Source of the DNA: Lachnospiraceae bacterium
GTDB taxonomy: Bacteria > Bacillota > Clostridia > Lachnospirales > Lachnospiraceae
Assembly (NCBI GenBank): GCA_910575005.1
Contig: CAJTCL010000005.1
Span: 124,001-188,000 of the forward strand
Length of the DNA: 64,000 nt
Direction of reading: 5' to 3'
The stretch's first letter is position 1. Every line of letters starts with the position of its first letter. The notes beneath the pieces were generated by a model, which was not told the origin of the DNA, ran no database searches, and worked only from the letters and a program-made list of their open reading frames with translations. Below, in pieces: positions 1 to 10,606 of the stretch. The translations under genes and the position numbers were made by a program.

Positions 1-164
1 TTTAAGTCCTCAAATCCTGCCGCCTGTGCCTGGGCAATCAATTCTGTGACACACTCACGCTCTGTCTTGCAGTCAGAAATAAATTTTTTATAATCTTCTC
101 CAAAAGCAAACACTGCCTTTCGTTTCTCTTCTGAATATTTTTTCCATGCATTTTTTCGTTCCAT
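1..164 (-). CDS. M18-like aminopeptidase, N-terminal part (cut by window edge)
   Basis: Only the first 54 codons lie inside the window; the rest is beyond position 1. The ATG at 164 is preceded by a good GGAGGA ribosome site about 10 bases upstream, so the start is well supported. The peptide begins MERKNAWKKYSEE and continues with a charged helix (KKFISDCKTERE) and an AGFEDL segment. This resembles the N-terminus of the cytoplasmic M18 metallo-aminopeptidases common in Clostridia, which trim N-terminal residues from peptides. The zinc-binding residues are outside the window, so the family call rests on resemblance of the N-terminus alone. It is followed downstream by hprK in the opposite order of transcription flow: hprK is upstream, 40 bases away, on the same strand, so both could share a transcript. 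Confidence 0.6.
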   Translation of the reverse strand, partial: MERKNAWKKYSEEKRKAVFAFGEDYKKFISDCKTERECVTELIAQAQAAGFEDL

Positions 165-204
165 TGTTCTGCAATTCCTCCAAATATTTATCATATATTA
201 AATT

Positions 205-1149
205 TTATTCCTCTTCTTCCTCATCGGAAGATTTCTGGAGATTTGCCTGTACCCGACGATATAACTCTTGCGCCGCATTGTACCCCATCTTCTTCTGCCT
301 GTGGTTTACGGCTGCTGATTCACAAATCACAGCCAGATTTCGTCCTGGACGAATTGGCAGCGAATGACATACTACCTTATTTCCCAAAAATTCTGTATAT
401 TCCTCTTCCAAGCCCAGACGATCGTATTCATTTTCCTTTTTCCAATCCTCAAGCTTGATCACAAGGTCAATATTCTGTTTCTCCTTAACGCACTCCACAC
501 CGAATAAGGTTTTAACATCAATAATTCCAACACCACGCAGCTCAATAAAATATCTTGTAATATCCGGTGCTGTTCCCACCAAGGTGTGCTCATTGATTCT
601 GCGGATTTCCACCACATCATCACTGACCAGGCGGTGGCCCCTGCGAATCAGCTCCAGAGCAGCCTCACTCTTACCAATTCCGCTCTCTCCCATTATCAGG
701 AGTCCTTCACCATATACATCCACCAGCACTCCATGAATAGAAATGCAGGGAGCTAATGCCTCACCAAGATAATAAATCAACTCTGCCATAAATGCAGATG
801 TTCCATAATCCGTAGATAACAATGGGGTTTCATGTTCTGTCGCAATCCGCAGCAAATTTTCATCCGGCTGCAAATCGCGGCTAAAGATTACACAGGGGAT
901 ATTGTGGGAAAAGAATTTCTGGTATACATCCAATTTCTGATCTTCATTTAATTTCTGCATATAGGTGTATTCCACCATACCGATAATCTCAATCCGGCTG
1001 TTATCAAAATAGTCAAAATATCCTGTCAACTGCAGTGCTGGACGATTGACCTCTGCGGTAGTAACTTTGCGGTTTTTGATATCCACTTCTGGATTCAATA
1101 CCTTCAGCTTCATCTTTTCTACTATTTTTTTTACACTTACACCATTCAT
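205..1149 (-). CDS. hprK: HPr kinase/phosphorylase
   Basis: Bifunctional enzyme that phosphorylates HPr on Ser46 with ATP or PPi and also removes that phosphate, linking glycolytic state to carbon catabolite repression in Gram-positive bacteria. The P-loop GESGIGKS lies at about residues 154-161 and is followed by the family motif RGHRLVSDD. A second conserved block, GVGIIDVKTLFG, follows at about residues 203-214. The chosen ATG at 1149 has AAGGAG 7 bases upstream and gives 314 residues, the normal family length; an in-frame longer version has no ribosome site. The C-terminus ends in a run of glutamates, which is not needed for catalysis. The gene lies between the aminopeptidase and uvrC. 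The HPr encoded at 36940-37197 lacks Ser46, so this kinase probably acts on another HPr or Crh-like protein encoded elsewhere. Confidence 0.95.
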   Translation of the reverse strand: MNGVSVKKIVEKMKLKVLNPEVDIKNRKVTTAEVNRPALQLTGYFDYFDNSRIEIIGMVEYTYMQKLNEDQKLDVYQKFFSHNIPCVIFSRDLQPDENLLRIATEHETPLLSTDYGTSAFMAELIYYLGEALAPCISIHGVLVDVYGEGLLIMGESGIGKSEAALELIRRGHRLVSDDVVEIRRINEHTLVGTAPDITRYFIELRGVGIIDVKTLFGVECVKEKQNIDLVIKLEDWKKENEYDRLGLEEEYTEFLGNKVVCHSLPIRPGRNLAVICESAAVNHRQKKMGYNAAQELYRRVQANLQKSSDEEEEE

Positions 1150-1274
1150 TCTATTACTCCTTTTCTCCGGATGATCCGGCAGCATATGTCTGGATGGACT
1201 CCATGTTTCCTATTCTCTACATACACAGGCAAAACGTGAAACTCCTCTGCCTTTAACGTATTTTACCATAGAAC

Positions 1275-3152
1275 CTAATCCCCTTCAACTGCTGGACTGT
1301 GGAAAAATTTATAAACTGATCTTGCAGCCTGTTCGTTCATAGAAGGAATCGATGCCAACGTTTCCACATCCGCATTTCGTATGGCGTCCAGAGATAAAAA
1401 TTTCTTCATTAAAGCTTTTCTCCTGGTGGCGCCAATGCCAGGAATATCATCTAAGACAGAATGTACCTGCTCTTTGCTCCGCAAGGAACGATGAAACTCA
1501 ATCGCAAACCGATGCGCCTCATCCTGGATGCGAGTAATCAATTTAAAACCTTCACTATGGCGGTCAATGGGTATCTCCTCATTATGATAGTATAACCCAC
1601 GTGTCCTATGATTATCATCTTTTACCATACCACACACTGGAATATGCAATCCTAACTCCTCTAACACTCGCAAAGCCACATTGACCTGTCCTTTTCCGCC
1701 ATCCATCATAATCAGATCTGGAAAACGGGTAAAACTTCCATAATCATTTTCCATATCCCGCTGTTTTAAGGTTTCTTGTTCCTTCATCCCATGAGAAAAC
1801 CGGCGAGTCAGTACTTCATACATGGAGCCATAATCATCCGGTCCGGTGACAGTGCGCAGTTTAAATTTCCGATAATCACTGCGCTTTGGCTTTCCTTTCT
1901 CATAGACTACCATAGAGCCGACCGATTCAAAACCACTGATATTAGAAATATCATAAGCCTCTACCCGTTTCAAATTTTCAAGCCCCAAAAGACTGCCAAT
2001 CTGCTTGAGCGCCCCGATCGTGCGCCCTTCCTCCCGCTTGATCTTTTCTTTATCCTGAGACAGTACCATATTGGCATTTTGAGCCGCAAGCTCTACCAGC
2101 TTTTCCTTTGTACCCTTTTTAGGAACACGCAGATAGACCTTTTGCCCTCGTTTTTGCGTCAGCCATTCTGCAATCACTTCTGAATCCTCAATTTCCTCCT
2201 GAAGCATAAGTTCTCTGGGAATAAATGGAGTACCAGCATAAAATTGCTTTACAAAAGTCGCTAGAACCTGCGACCTAGTATCTTCACTCCCCACATTTAC
2301 ATGAAAATGATCACGTCCAATCAATTTCCCATCCCGAATAAAAAATATCTGAACCACTGCATCCTCGCCATCTGAAGCCATAGCAACAATATCTTTATCT
2401 TCCCCATCCGAGCTAGTGATTTTCTGCTTCTGGGCAATCTGCTTTACCGCTTTGAGAAGTTCCCGATACTCTATCGCTTTCTCAAAATTCATATTCTCAG
2501 AAGCTTCCTGCATCTTCCGTTCTAAATCCTCCATCACAGGCTGATAATGGCCATTTAAGAACGCCATCGCCTGATCAATTTTTTTGCGATATTCCTCCTG
2601 ACTGATATATCCCTGACAGGGTGCCATGCACTGGTGGATATGATAATTGAGACAAGGACGCTCCTTTCCAATATCTTTTGGCAAAGAACGACTGCAGGTT
2701 CTCAAAGAATACAGTTTCCCAATCAATTCTATGGTATCTTTTACGGCTCCGCCACTGGTATAGGGTCCAAAATAGCGTGATTTATCTTTTTTCATCTGAC
2801 GTGAAAAGAGGACTCTGGGAAATGCTTCTCCCAGCGTCACTCTAATATAGGGATATGATTTGTCATCCCGCAGCATCGTATTGTATTTGGGTCTGTGTTC
2901 CTTGATCAAATTACATTCTAAAATCAGCGCTTCAAGTTCGGAATCGGTGATGATATATTCAAATCTCTCAATTTGCCTTACCATCTGCTCTTTTTTCAGC
3001 CCTTCATTATGACTGGGGCGAAAATATTGACGCACCCGATTCCGCAGTCTAATCGCCTTACCAATGTAAATAATCTCATCTTTTGCATCATGCATAATAT
3101 ATACCCCTGGCTTCTGGGGCAGCTTTTTCAACTCTTCTTGAATGTCAAACAT
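1275..3152 (-). CDS. uvrC: UvrABC excinuclease subunit C
   Basis: Makes the two incisions on either side of bulky DNA lesions in nucleotide excision repair, after UvrA/UvrB have located the damage. The 625-residue length is normal. Domains in order: GIY-YIG nuclease (residues about 12-90, [19 protein letters not shown]), a UVR motif that contacts UvrB (about 205-240, with [20 protein letters not shown]), the RNase H-like nuclease domain with AYDISNISG, and a C-terminal helix-hairpin-helix region ([18 protein letters not shown]). Its ATG shares one base with the TAA stop of the upstream ftsH (TAATG), which suggests translational coupling and one transcript. Nothing appears broken. Confidence 0.97.
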   Translation of the reverse strand: MFDIQEELKKLPQKPGVYIMHDAKDEIIYIGKAIRLRNRVRQYFRPSHNEGLKKEQMVRQIERFEYIITDSELEALILECNLIKEHRPKYNTMLRDDKSYPYIRVTLGEAFPRVLFSRQMKKDKSRYFGPYTSGGAVKDTIELIGKLYSLRTCSRSLPKDIGKERPCLNYHIHQCMAPCQGYISQEEYRKKIDQAMAFLNGHYQPVMEDLERKMQEASENMNFEKAIEYRELLKAVKQIAQKQKITSSDGEDKDIVAMASDGEDAVVQIFFIRDGKLIGRDHFHVNVGSEDTRSQVLATFVKQFYAGTPFIPRELMLQEEIEDSEVIAEWLTQKRGQKVYLRVPKKGTKEKLVELAAQNANMVLSQDKEKIKREEGRTIGALKQIGSLLGLENLKRVEAYDISNISGFESVGSMVVYEKGKPKRSDYRKFKLRTVTGPDDYGSMYEVLTRRFSHGMKEQETLKQRDMENDYGSFTRFPDLIMMDGGKGQVNVALRVLEELGLHIPVCGMVKDDNHRTRGLYYHNEEIPIDRHSEGFKLITRIQDEAHRFAIEFHRSLRSKEQVHSVLDDIPGIGATRRKALMKKFLSLDAIRNADVETLASIPSMNEQAARSVYKFFHSPAVEGD

Positions 3153-6100
3153 TATTCCAACCCTTTTAACAATTTATCCAGATAGTTTTCATTATCGTTT
3201 GATTCCTCTTCCTGGGCCTTAGCCTCCTGAACATTCTCCTCTGCCACAGCAATTGCTTTGGGCAATTCTTTAAAATCATCAGCAGCACGAGAAACTTTCT
3301 TGGTAATATTATTTTGTCTCTCTGAGAATTCCTGTGCATTACTAACTTTATCTGCTGAATCTTTTTTTACCACTGTACTCTTTTTGGTTTTTTCTTGAAT
3401 TGCTTTTGGATGTTCTGCCTTCGGCATACTTTTCTCCTGAGATTTCTTTTGAATCACTTTTTGTGGCTCTGCCTTTGGTATACTCTTCTCTTGCGCCTTT
3501 TCCTGTGTCACTCTTTGGGATTCTGTCTTTGAGTTATTTTTCTCCTGAGATCTCTTTTGTGGCTCTGCCTTTGGTATACTCTTCTCTTGCGCCTTTTCCT
3601 GCGTTACTCTTTGGGATCCTGTCTTTGAGTTATTTTTCTCCTGAGATCTCTTTCGTGGCTCCTTTTGTGGCTCTGCCTTTGGTATACTTTTCTCTTGCGC
3701 CTTTTCTTGTGTCACTCTTTGGGATTCTGTCTTTGAGACATTTTTCTCCTGAGATCTCTTTCGTGGCTCCTTTTGTGGCTCTGCCTTTGGTATGCTCTTC
3801 TCTTGCGCCTTTTCCTGTGTCACTCTTTGGGATTCTGTCTTTGAGCTATTTTTCTCCTGAGATCTCTTTCGTGGCTCCTTTTGTGGCTCTGCCTTTGGTA
3901 TACTTTTCTCTTGCGCCTTTTCCTGTGTCACTCTTTGGGATTCTGTCTTTGAGTTATTTTTCTCCTGGATTTTTTTTTGTGCTGCTCTTTGTAGATCTGT
4001 CTCTGGCACACTCTTCTCTTGCGGCTCTTTTTGTATTATTTCTTGTGGTTCTGCTTGTGAGACAATTTTCACATTGATGCTTTCCTGTGTCACTTTTCCA
4101 GGTTCTGTCTTTGTAATACTTTCTAAGTTATCTCTCTCTAGTTCCTCCTGGAGTGGTTCTGTGCTTGATAAACCTGTCTCTATGGGATTTTCCTGTTCTG
4201 GTCTTAGGGTTTCTATCTCCACAATAGTATCCTTTTGGTGGTTCTGCTGAGCAATCTTTGGTAAATCTTCCTTTGAGATGCTCTCCCCTCTGAACTTTCT
4301 GTGTAACGCTTTTCTTGAATCAGTACGGACAAACTTGATTTTTGGAAATTGTGACTTTTTTTTCTGCTCTTGATTGGAAACGACTGAATGATCTGTTTGA
4401 GCTTCTGTCACCTCATTTAAAAGCCCAGCTTCCTCCATTGTCTCCGAGAAAGTATCTGTGACTGGTTTCAATTTCTCTGCAATAGCTTCTGGCTCAAGTT
4501 CTTCCTGGAAAAGCTCTGTTCTATCACTTTCCTGTTCTGTCTCTTGTTCTATATCTTTCAATTCCTCTGGCAGCTTTCCCTTTGAATCATTCTCTGGGAA
4601 TGTCTCTGCTGTCGTCTCAAATTCCTCCGATAATTTTCCACCAACTGGTTGAATCTCTTCCTCCTGAATGTTCTCTGCCTCTCCAACTATAATCTTCTCT
4701 TCTTTGGAAGGTACTATATCCTTGTCCATTTCCACTGTCTTCGACGTATCTTCGATTGTAACATCATCAAGCTGCTTTTGTAAAAACTTCGGTACCCGAA
4801 AATCTGCCTTTTCTTCTAAGTCAGGCATCTTCATGATCTCTTCCTGCGAACATGCTTCTTCTAAAACAGTAAGTCCTGCTGGTGGCTGCTGTGACTTCAA
4901 TTGTACAGACGCCTCCTGTGACTGAGTTTCTTCTAAAACAGTAATCCCTGCTGGAATTTGTTGTGGCTGTACTGGCGTCAGGGGCTTAAGTTCTGGTATC
5001 AATCGTTCTTCCTTATGAATGCTTTCTCTCTCCTGCCCATAGTTATTGTTGACTGGTTCTTCCTTATGGTCATTTTTAACTGTCTGCTGCTGATATCCGC
5101 TGCGTACATAAGTTTCTTCTACCTTAAATTTCTCTGCGGCCTTCTGTGCCTCTGTCTTCTCCTCTGGCTCTGGAAGCCCTTTGAGCCTGCGGAAAATCTT
5201 CATAAATTCCTTGCCAGTAATCGTCTCATGTTCATATAAATATTGTGAGATCTCATCAAGAATACTTCTATTCTTTTGAAGCAGACGCACTGCCTCATCA
5301 TAACTCTCTTTTAATATCTTCATTACTTCCTGGTCAATCTGGGCTGCTGTCTCCTCACCACAATTAAGACTGGCTCTGCCATCCAGATATTTATTTTCTA
5401 CCGTGACAAGCCCCATCAGTCCAAATTTCTCAGACATACCATATTGTGTCACCATAGCCCGTGCTATTTTTGTGGCCTGTTCAATATCGTTTGAAGCCCC
5501 TGTGGTCACAGAATCGAATACAATCTCCTCAGCGGCACGACCACCCATATAAGTAACCAAATGCGCCACCAATTCATTTTTTGTCATCAGGAACTTTTCT
5601 TCCTCTGGCACCTGCATGGTATAACCCAATGCTCCCATCGTTCTGGGCACAATAGTAATCTTCTGCACTGGTTCAGCATCTTTTTGCAATGCTGTCACCA
5701 AAGCATGACCCACCTCATGGTATGCCACCATCTTCTTTTCCTTAGGCCCCATAATGCGGTCTTTTTTCTCTTTTCCGGCAATCACTACCTCCACCGATTC
5801 AAAGAGATCCCCCTGATTGACATATCTTCTGCCATGCTTGACTGCATTGATGGCTGCCTCATTGATCATATTGGCAAGATCAGAACCTACTGCGCCAGAC
5901 GTTGCCAGTGCAATGGCATCCAAATCTACCGTTTCATCCATAAGGACACTTTTAGCATGAACTTTCAAAGTCTCCACACGTCCCTTTAAATCCGGCTTAT
6001 CCACAATAATTCTGCGGTCAAAACGACCTGGACGCAGCAATGCTTTATCCAGCACCTCTGGCCGGTTGGTAGCCGCTAAAATCAACAATCCCTTAGAAGT

Positions 6101-7024
6101 ATCAAAACCATCCATCTCTGCCAAAAGCTGATTCAATGTCTGTTCCCGCTCATCATTCCCGCCATATCTGGTATCACGGCTTTTGCCAATCGCGTCAATC
6201 TCATCGATAAAAATAATACAAGGTGCCTGTTTTTGTGCCTCCTTAAACAAATCTCGCACACGGGAAGCTCCCACACCGACAAACATTTCTACAAAATCAG
6301 AGCCCGCCAGCGAAAAGAACGGCACTTTTGCTTCACCGGCAACTGCTTTGGCCAACAATGTCTTACCAGTTCCTGGAGGTCCCACAAGCAGCGCGCCTTT
6401 GGGCAATTTCGCTCCAATATCTGTATATTTCTTGGGATTATGCAGAAAATCCACCACCTCCTGTAAGGATTCCTTGGCTTCATCCTGCCCTGCAACATCC
6501 TTAAAGGTAACACCAGTAGACTTCTCCACATAGACCTTGGCTGTGGTCTTACCCACCCCCATGACTCCTCCGCCGCCCATCTTGCGAAAGATCAAAAAAT
6601 ACAGCAAAACCCATACCAACACCAATGGCAGTATATAACTGAGCAGGTTCCATAAAATAGTTGAATACACATCCTCCACGGTTCCGCCAAACTTTACATT
6701 ATGTTCTCTTAGTAACGGAAGCAGTTCATCATCACGAAGTTCCGCTGTATAGTAAGTAACCCGATATAATTTATTATCATCCTTTGGTGTAATCTCAATC
6801 TTATTAGAGGTAAATTTTACCTTCTCAACTTTATCACTTTCCACCAGGTTGATAAACTCAGAATAGCTGATCTCCTTATTGGTAACGCTTTTAGCACAAC
6901 TGTTTAAAAGACTTGTAAAAAACAGCACCATCAGCGCGGCAAGAATAAACAACATTATCGTCATGCCATTGCGGTTATTACCATTATTTTTATTGCCGTT
7001 ATTGTTATTTCCTTTGTTCTCCAT
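3152..7024 (-). CDS. ftsH: ATP-dependent zinc metalloprotease FtsH with a very long repetitive C-terminal tail
   Basis: Membrane-anchored AAA+ protease that extracts and degrades membrane and short-lived cytosolic proteins. Two membrane segments (about residues 20-43 and 127-147) flank the extracytoplasmic domain. The AAA+ module has Walker A GPPGTGKT at about 215-222 and Walker B IIFIDEID, and the zinc site is HEVGH at about 435-439. The recognisable family fold ends near residue 625 ([14 protein letters not shown]), the usual length of FtsH. Here the reading frame continues to residue 1290 as a low-complexity, Lys/Glu/Gln-rich tail without hydrophobic segments. The tail includes five near-identical copies of a 32-36 residue repeat ([17 protein letters not shown]...). 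The tail is in frame, uninterrupted and ends in a stop overlapping uvrC, so it is likely real; it would be cytoplasmic. Its job is unknown. A second FtsH starts to the right of this window (63491-64000). Confidence 0.93.
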   Translation of the reverse strand: MENKGNNNNGNKNNGNNRNGMTIMLFILAALMVLFFTSLLNSCAKSVTNKEISYSEFINLVESDKVEKVKFTSNKIEITPKDDNKLYRVTYYTAELRDDELLPLLREHNVKFGGTVEDVYSTILWNLLSYILPLVLVWVLLYFLIFRKMGGGGVMGVGKTTAKVYVEKSTGVTFKDVAGQDEAKESLQEVVDFLHNPKKYTDIGAKLPKGALLVGPPGTGKTLLAKAVAGEAKVPFFSLAGSDFVEMFVGVGASRVRDLFKEAQKQAPCIIFIDEIDAIGKSRDTRYGGNDEREQTLNQLLAEMDGFDTSKGLLILAATNRPEVLDKALLRPGRFDRRIIVDKPDLKGRVETLKVHAKSVLMDETVDLDAIALATSGAVGSDLANMINEAAINAVKHGRRYVNQGDLFESVEVVIAGKEKKDRIMGPKEKKMVAYHEVGHALVTALQKDAEPVQKITIVPRTMGALGYTMQVPEEEKFLMTKNELVAHLVTYMGGRAAEEIVFDSVTTGASNDIEQATKIARAMVTQYGMSEKFGLMGLVTVENKYLDGRASLNCGEETAAQIDQEVMKILKESYDEAVRLLQKNRSILDEISQYLYEHETITGKEFMKIFRRLKGLPEPEEKTEAQKAAEKFKVEETYVRSGYQQQTVKNDHKEEPVNNNYGQERESIHKEERLIPELKPLTPVQPQQIPAGITVLEETQSQEASVQLKSQQPPAGLTVLEEACSQEEIMKMPDLEEKADFRVPKFLQKQLDDVTIEDTSKTVEMDKDIVPSKEEKIIVGEAENIQEEEIQPVGGKLSEEFETTAETFPENDSKGKLPEELKDIEQETEQESDRTELFQEELEPEAIAEKLKPVTDTFSETMEEAGLLNEVTEAQTDHSVVSNQEQKKKSQFPKIKFVRTDSRKALHRKFRGESISKEDLPKIAQQNHQKDTIVEIETLRPEQENPIETGLSSTEPLQEELERDNLESITKTEPGKVTQESINVKIVSQAEPQEIIQKEPQEKSVPETDLQRAAQKKIQEKNNSKTESQRVTQEKAQEKSIPKAEPQKEPRKRSQEKNSSKTESQRVTQEKAQEKSIPKAEPQKEPRKRSQEKNVSKTESQRVTQEKAQEKSIPKAEPQKEPRKRSQEKNNSKTGSQRVTQEKAQEKSIPKAEPQKRSQEKNNSKTESQRVTQEKAQEKSIPKAEPQKVIQKKSQEKSMPKAEHPKAIQEKTKKSTVVKKDSADKVSNAQEFSERQNNITKKVSRAADDFKELPKAIAVAEENVQEAKAQEEESNDNENYLDKLLKGLE
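3465..3980 (-). repeat. 108-bp tandem repeat inside the ftsH tail
   Basis: On the plus strand the marker GGCTCTGCCTTTGGTA starts at 3465, 3561, 3669, 3777 and 3885, giving spacings of 96, 108, 108 and 108 bases. Each unit encodes 36 residues (32 in the shorter one, which lacks EPRK). All spacings are multiples of three, so gain or loss of units keeps the frame open. Copies differ by only a few bases, which points to recent duplication or gene conversion. Confidence 0.93.
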
Positions 7025-7163
7025 TGATTTCCTCCTGAATACCGCAACTGTCTATTTCGCGATACTACTTTATTATATGTTTATTCCCTTTGAAAATCAA
7101 TATATTCTTCCTAAACTTTTGTACTAATTTCTAAAGATTTTCTAAACTTTTTTGCAAAAATCC

Positions 7164-7192
7164 TGGATTTCTTTTGGTACAGGTTGTATAAT
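7164..7192 (+). promoter_or_regulatory. Possible pyrG promoter
   Basis: A perfect TATAAT lies at 7187-7192, about 48 bases upstream of the pyrG start. No good -35 box is visible at 16-18 bases (best is TGGATT at 7164-7169). No run of G followed by C/U was seen near the expected start, so the reiterative-transcription control known for Bacillus pyrG is not evident here. Confidence 0.35.
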
Positions 7193-7240
7193 ATATTAAT
7201 TATTATTAAAATTTGATACACTTAGAAGGAGGAGCTACCT

Positions 7241-8845
7241 ATGCCCGTAAAATACGTCTTTGTCACTGGTGGTGTTGTTTCTGGACTTGGAAAGGGGATC
7301 ACAGCAGCTTCCCTGGGCCGCCTGCTGAAAGCCCGCGGATACAAAGTTACCATGCAGAAATTTGATCCCTATATCAACATTGACCCTGGAACCATGAACC
7401 CAATCCAACATGGAGAGGTTTTTGTCACAGATGATGGCGCTGAAACGGATCTGGATCTTGGGCATTATGAACGTTTTATTGATGAAAATCTAGGAAAAAA
7501 TTCTAATGTCACCACTGGCAAAGTATATTGGTCTGTATTGCAGAAAGAACGCCGGGGGGACTATGGCGGCGGAACTGTCCAGGTAATTCCTCATATCACC
7601 AATGAGATTAAAAGCCGTTTTTATCGCAACTTTTCTACCAAAGACACTCATATTGCCATTATTGAGGTAGGTGGAACGGTAGGTGATATGGAAAGTCAGC
7701 CATTCTTAGAATCCATCCGACAATTTCAGCACGAAATCGGACATGAAAATGCGATTCTAATTCATGTCACTTTAATTCCTTATATCAGTGCTTCTGGAGA
7801 GATGAAGACCAAGCCCACCCAGGCAAGTGTAAAAGAGTTACAGGGTATGGGAATCCAGCCCGATATTATTGTTTGCCGTTCGGAACATCCCTTAGACCAG
7901 GGAATCAAAGACAAAATTTCCTTATTCTGTAACGTGCCGTGCAGCCGTGTTCTACAAAATCTCGATGTAGAATATCTATACGAAGCGCCACTTGCTATGG
8001 AAAAAGAGAATTTGGCACAGGTGGCCTGTGAATGTCTCCATCTGGAATGCCCACAGCCCGATTTAACCGACTGGGAAGATATGGTAGATGCCCTGCGTTA
8101 TCCTGACAAAGAAGTGGACATTGCCCTAGTTGGAAAATATACGGCACTGCATGATGCATACATTTCTGTTGTGGAAGCTTTAAAACACGGCGGAATTGCA
8201 GAACGCGCTACTGTCAATATTAAGTGGGTAGACTCGGAATTATTAAACAACGACAATGTAGCAGAACTGCTTGAAGATGTTCAGGGTATCTTGGTTCCTG
8301 GCGGCTTTGGCGACCGTGGTGTAGAGGGCATGATTATTGCTGCCCAATATGCACGAGAACAAAAAATCCCCTATCTGGGACTTTGCCTGGGAATGCAGGT
8401 GTCTATCATCGAATATGCAAGACACATATGTAATTTTCATGACGCTCACAGTATTGAACTAGATCCGAATACCACACACCCAGTCATTGCTTTGATGCCA
8501 GATCAAAACGGCGTGGAAGATATTGGCGGAACGCTGCGCCTTGGCTCTTATCCCTGTGTATTGGACAAGACCTCCAAAGCCTTTCAGGTCTATGGAGAGG
8601 AGACTATCCACGAAAGACACCGCCATCGCTATGAAGTCAACAATGATTACCGTTCTGTACTTACGGAACGCGGTATGAAACTGTGCGGCTTATCCCCAGA
8701 CGGCAGAATTGTAGAAATGGTGGAAATATCTGATCATCCCTGGTTTGTGGCCACACAAGCACACCCAGAATTGAAGTCCAGACCAAACAGGCCGCATCCT
8801 CTGTTTAAAGGATTTGTGGAAGCTGCCTTAAAGACACGCAAATAA
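7241..8845 (+). CDS. pyrG: CTP synthase
   Basis: Converts UTP to CTP using ATP and glutamine-derived ammonia, the last step of de novo CTP synthesis; cytoplasmic. The N-terminal synthetase domain opens with [20 protein letters not shown], the amidoligase P-loop. The C-terminal class I glutamine amidotransferase carries the nucleophile in LGLCLGMQ and the His/Glu pair in ATQAHPEL. Length of 534 residues is normal. The ATG at 7241 is preceded by AGGAGGAG at a good distance. The gene is transcribed divergently from ftsH and alone, ending in a strong hairpin terminator immediately after the stop. Confidence 0.98.
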   Translation: MPVKYVFVTGGVVSGLGKGITAASLGRLLKARGYKVTMQKFDPYINIDPGTMNPIQHGEVFVTDDGAETDLDLGHYERFIDENLGKNSNVTTGKVYWSVLQKERRGDYGGGTVQVIPHITNEIKSRFYRNFSTKDTHIAIIEVGGTVGDMESQPFLESIRQFQHEIGHENAILIHVTLIPYISASGEMKTKPTQASVKELQGMGIQPDIIVCRSEHPLDQGIKDKISLFCNVPCSRVLQNLDVEYLYEAPLAMEKENLAQVACECLHLECPQPDLTDWEDMVDALRYPDKEVDIALVGKYTALHDAYISVVEALKHGGIAERATVNIKWVDSELLNNDNVAELLEDVQGILVPGGFGDRGVEGMIIAAQYAREQKIPYLGLCLGMQVSIIEYARHICNFHDAHSIELDPNTTHPVIALMPDQNGVEDIGGTLRLGSYPCVLDKTSKAFQVYGEETIHERHRHRYEVNNDYRSVLTERGMKLCGLSPDGRIVEMVEISDHPWFVATQAHPELKSRPNRPHPLFKGFVEAALKTRK

Positions 8846-8890
8846 AAAATGCCAGCAGAGTTACTTAGTTATAACTCTGCTGGCATTTTT
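8846..8890 (+). terminator. Bidirectional intrinsic terminator after pyrG
   Basis: AAAATGCCAGCAGAGTTA pairs perfectly with TAACTCTGCTGGCATTTT around a short loop, flanked by A-rich and T-rich tracts. It can end pyrG on the plus strand and the HAD gene (stop at 8931) on the minus strand. Confidence 0.93.
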
Positions 8891-8930
8891 CTGGTATCAG
8901 GTGGAGATGATGCCAGACTCTAGGTCATTC

Positions 8931-9569
8931 TTAGATCTTAAGTTCCTCAAGCTCTGCAAACACACCCACATTGGGATAAGCTTCTAAATCTGCTTTGGTG
9001 GTGGCTCCTGTCGTCACTCCTGCAAAATCCACACCGGCCGCCTGCGCTGTCTTGGCATCCACCACACTATCTCCCACATACAACACCTCTTCCTTAGACA
9101 TGTCCCAGATTTGCAACACCTGAAAAATTCCTTGCGGATCTGGTTTGGGTTGCTTGACATCTTCCCCACCCACAATCACATCGATCAAGTGATTGGTCTG
9201 ATACTTTTTTAAAATGGCGTCTATTCGATAATGATACTTGGTCGTAACAATTGCCAGCTTCATTCCCTGACTCTTCCACTTTTCAAGAAGAGACAATACT
9301 CCTGGAAAAAACTGTGTTTGCTCTGTCATCACCTGATCTGCCTTCTTGCGAAACAGAAGAGCAAACTCTGACGCTTCTGCCTCTTTTTCTTCTAGCACTA
9401 AGACACGATAGGTCTCTTCCAAATGCAGTCCTATTGTCTTACGCACAGCCTCACGTTCTGCCGCAGCATATCCCAATTTCTCCAAGGCATAATTGACGCT
9501 GGCCACAATCCCCTCTGTGGAATCTCCTAATGTATAGTCAAAATCAAAAATCAATCCTTTGTATCTCAT
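8931..9569 (-). CDS. HAD-superfamily hydrolase, phosphoglycolate phosphatase-like
   Basis: Probable small-molecule phosphatase of the haloacid dehalogenase superfamily (212 residues). Motif I is DFDYTLGDS near the N-terminus, with Tyr where most members have Gly; motif II is the Thr in IVTTKYH; motif III Lys is in KPDP; motif IV is VGDSVVDAKTAQAAG. The Asp nucleophile and acid/base Asp are both present, so it should be active; the substrate cannot be read from sequence. The start at 9569 overlaps the stop of the upstream peptidase gene as ATGA and has GGGAG upstream, so the two genes are translationally coupled. A longer start 21 bases upstream is possible but less well supported. Confidence 0.85.
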   Translation of the reverse strand: MRYKGLIFDFDYTLGDSTEGIVASVNYALEKLGYAAAEREAVRKTIGLHLEETYRVLVLEEKEAEASEFALLFRKKADQVMTEQTQFFPGVLSLLEKWKSQGMKLAIVTTKYHYRIDAILKKYQTNHLIDVIVGGEDVKQPKPDPQGIFQVLQIWDMSKEEVLYVGDSVVDAKTAQAAGVDFAGVTTGATTKADLEAYPNVGVFAELEELKI

Positions 9570-10471
9570 TTTGTAATCTCCCATAGGCACTTAATCTGAC
9601 CACTTAAAGTCTCAAAGTCCCATTGCTTTTCACTGTTCTTCCTGCTGTTGGGATCATTGACAAAAAAACCTTTGTCATCATAGCCCCTAAGCAGAATAAA
9701 ATGTCCTGTGGTAGTAAAATCTCCTGGTCGCATACTGCAGACAATCACGCCCCCCTGATCAATCGTCTGTTTCATCGCCGTCTCACTCAAAGGCAATTCT
9801 TTGCCGGAAAGTCCCAGCCCTGCTGCTCCTTCTGTAAAAAAGCTCCAAGCTGTCCCCGCCTCAGAATGATACCCTTTCTGTGCCGCGTATTCTGCCATCT
9901 TCCGCGGATCCATTGAAGTATCTCCAGTAAGACATAGATAAGCCATTGTCATACAGGTCGGCCCACAGCCAGCAACCCCCACCATACTATCTCCATAGCT
10001 GTCATATCCCCAGCGCATGTCCCACTGCATCAGCAACGGTACTTCTCCCTGCTGACAGATCCCAGAAAGATCAACCTCCTGCGCTATATATTGGTCGCGG
10101 TTGGGATAATTTGTCACATAATCATAAGTTTCCTCATTGCGTTCCAGCATTTCCAGTAATTCCTGGGGATAATCCTCCTGTTGTACTGTTCTCATAAAAT
10201 TCTGCACTCTGCCAGCGCCAATTTGAAACATGGTGGGCAGCAGCGTCCTCCCGTTCACAAAGAGCACTGCTGCTGTCACCAATACAGCGGCACAAAAAAT
10301 CCTTCTCCTTGTGCGCATTATAGCACGCCTTTTTCTCTGTGTAATCCTTTTACCGCCTCTACCCGTTGTACTATAACTTCTATCACTTCCAAAACTTTCT
10401 ATAATTTCAATCGTTTTTCCTTGTCTCTCATCTGGATAAATCTTCAAATCTGCAATATCTTGATATCTCAT
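9566..10471 (-). CDS. Exported or membrane-anchored C39-like cysteine peptidase
   Basis: Predicted 301-residue protein with a basic, disordered N-terminus, one membrane segment (about residues 56-74, FCAAVLVTAAVLFVNG) and an extracytoplasmic papain-like domain of the C39-like type. The catalytic Cys is in AGCGPTCMTMAY, the His in TGHFILLRGY, followed by the Asn/Asp of FVNDPNS. Such proteins are usually peptidases or peptidoglycan-related enzymes acting outside the membrane; the substrate is unknown. The ATG at 10471 has AAAGGAA upstream and fits better than an in-frame start 39 bases further up. It lies between a VanS-like kinase (upstream, about 135 bases) and the coupled HAD gene. The long cytosolic basic tail (KRITQRKRRAIMRTRRR) is typical of positive-inside anchoring. 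Confidence 0.83.
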   Translation of the reverse strand: MRYQDIADLKIYPDERQGKTIEIIESFGSDRSYSTTGRGGKRITQRKRRAIMRTRRRIFCAAVLVTAAVLFVNGRTLLPTMFQIGAGRVQNFMRTVQQEDYPQELLEMLERNEETYDYVTNYPNRDQYIAQEVDLSGICQQGEVPLLMQWDMRWGYDSYGDSMVGVAGCGPTCMTMAYLCLTGDTSMDPRKMAEYAAQKGYHSEAGTAWSFFTEGAAGLGLSGKELPLSETAMKQTIDQGGVIVCSMRPGDFTTTGHFILLRGYDDKGFFVNDPNSRKNSEKQWDFETLSGQIKCLWEITK

Positions 10472-10606
10472 AACGCTTTTCCTTTCTGTCTTCTGATTTG
10501 TAAAATACATAAAATAACCTGTATCTCAAATATATATTTTCTACTTACAGTATAGACAAAAAGTTCAAACAGTGTTTCCGTTTTTTCTCGCAGAATTTTT
10601 AAGATT

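Noticed and set aside
3465-3980. CRISPR-like array
   Set aside because: The repeats are direct, contiguous and coding, with no unique spacers; the hexamer array at 48978 likewise has no spacers.
3400-4077. Long plus-strand frame over the ftsH tail repeats
   Set aside because: It is the antisense shadow of the repetitive tail (monotonous Ser/Leu/Pro/Phe repeats), with no ribosome site; the minus-strand frame is continuous with FtsH.
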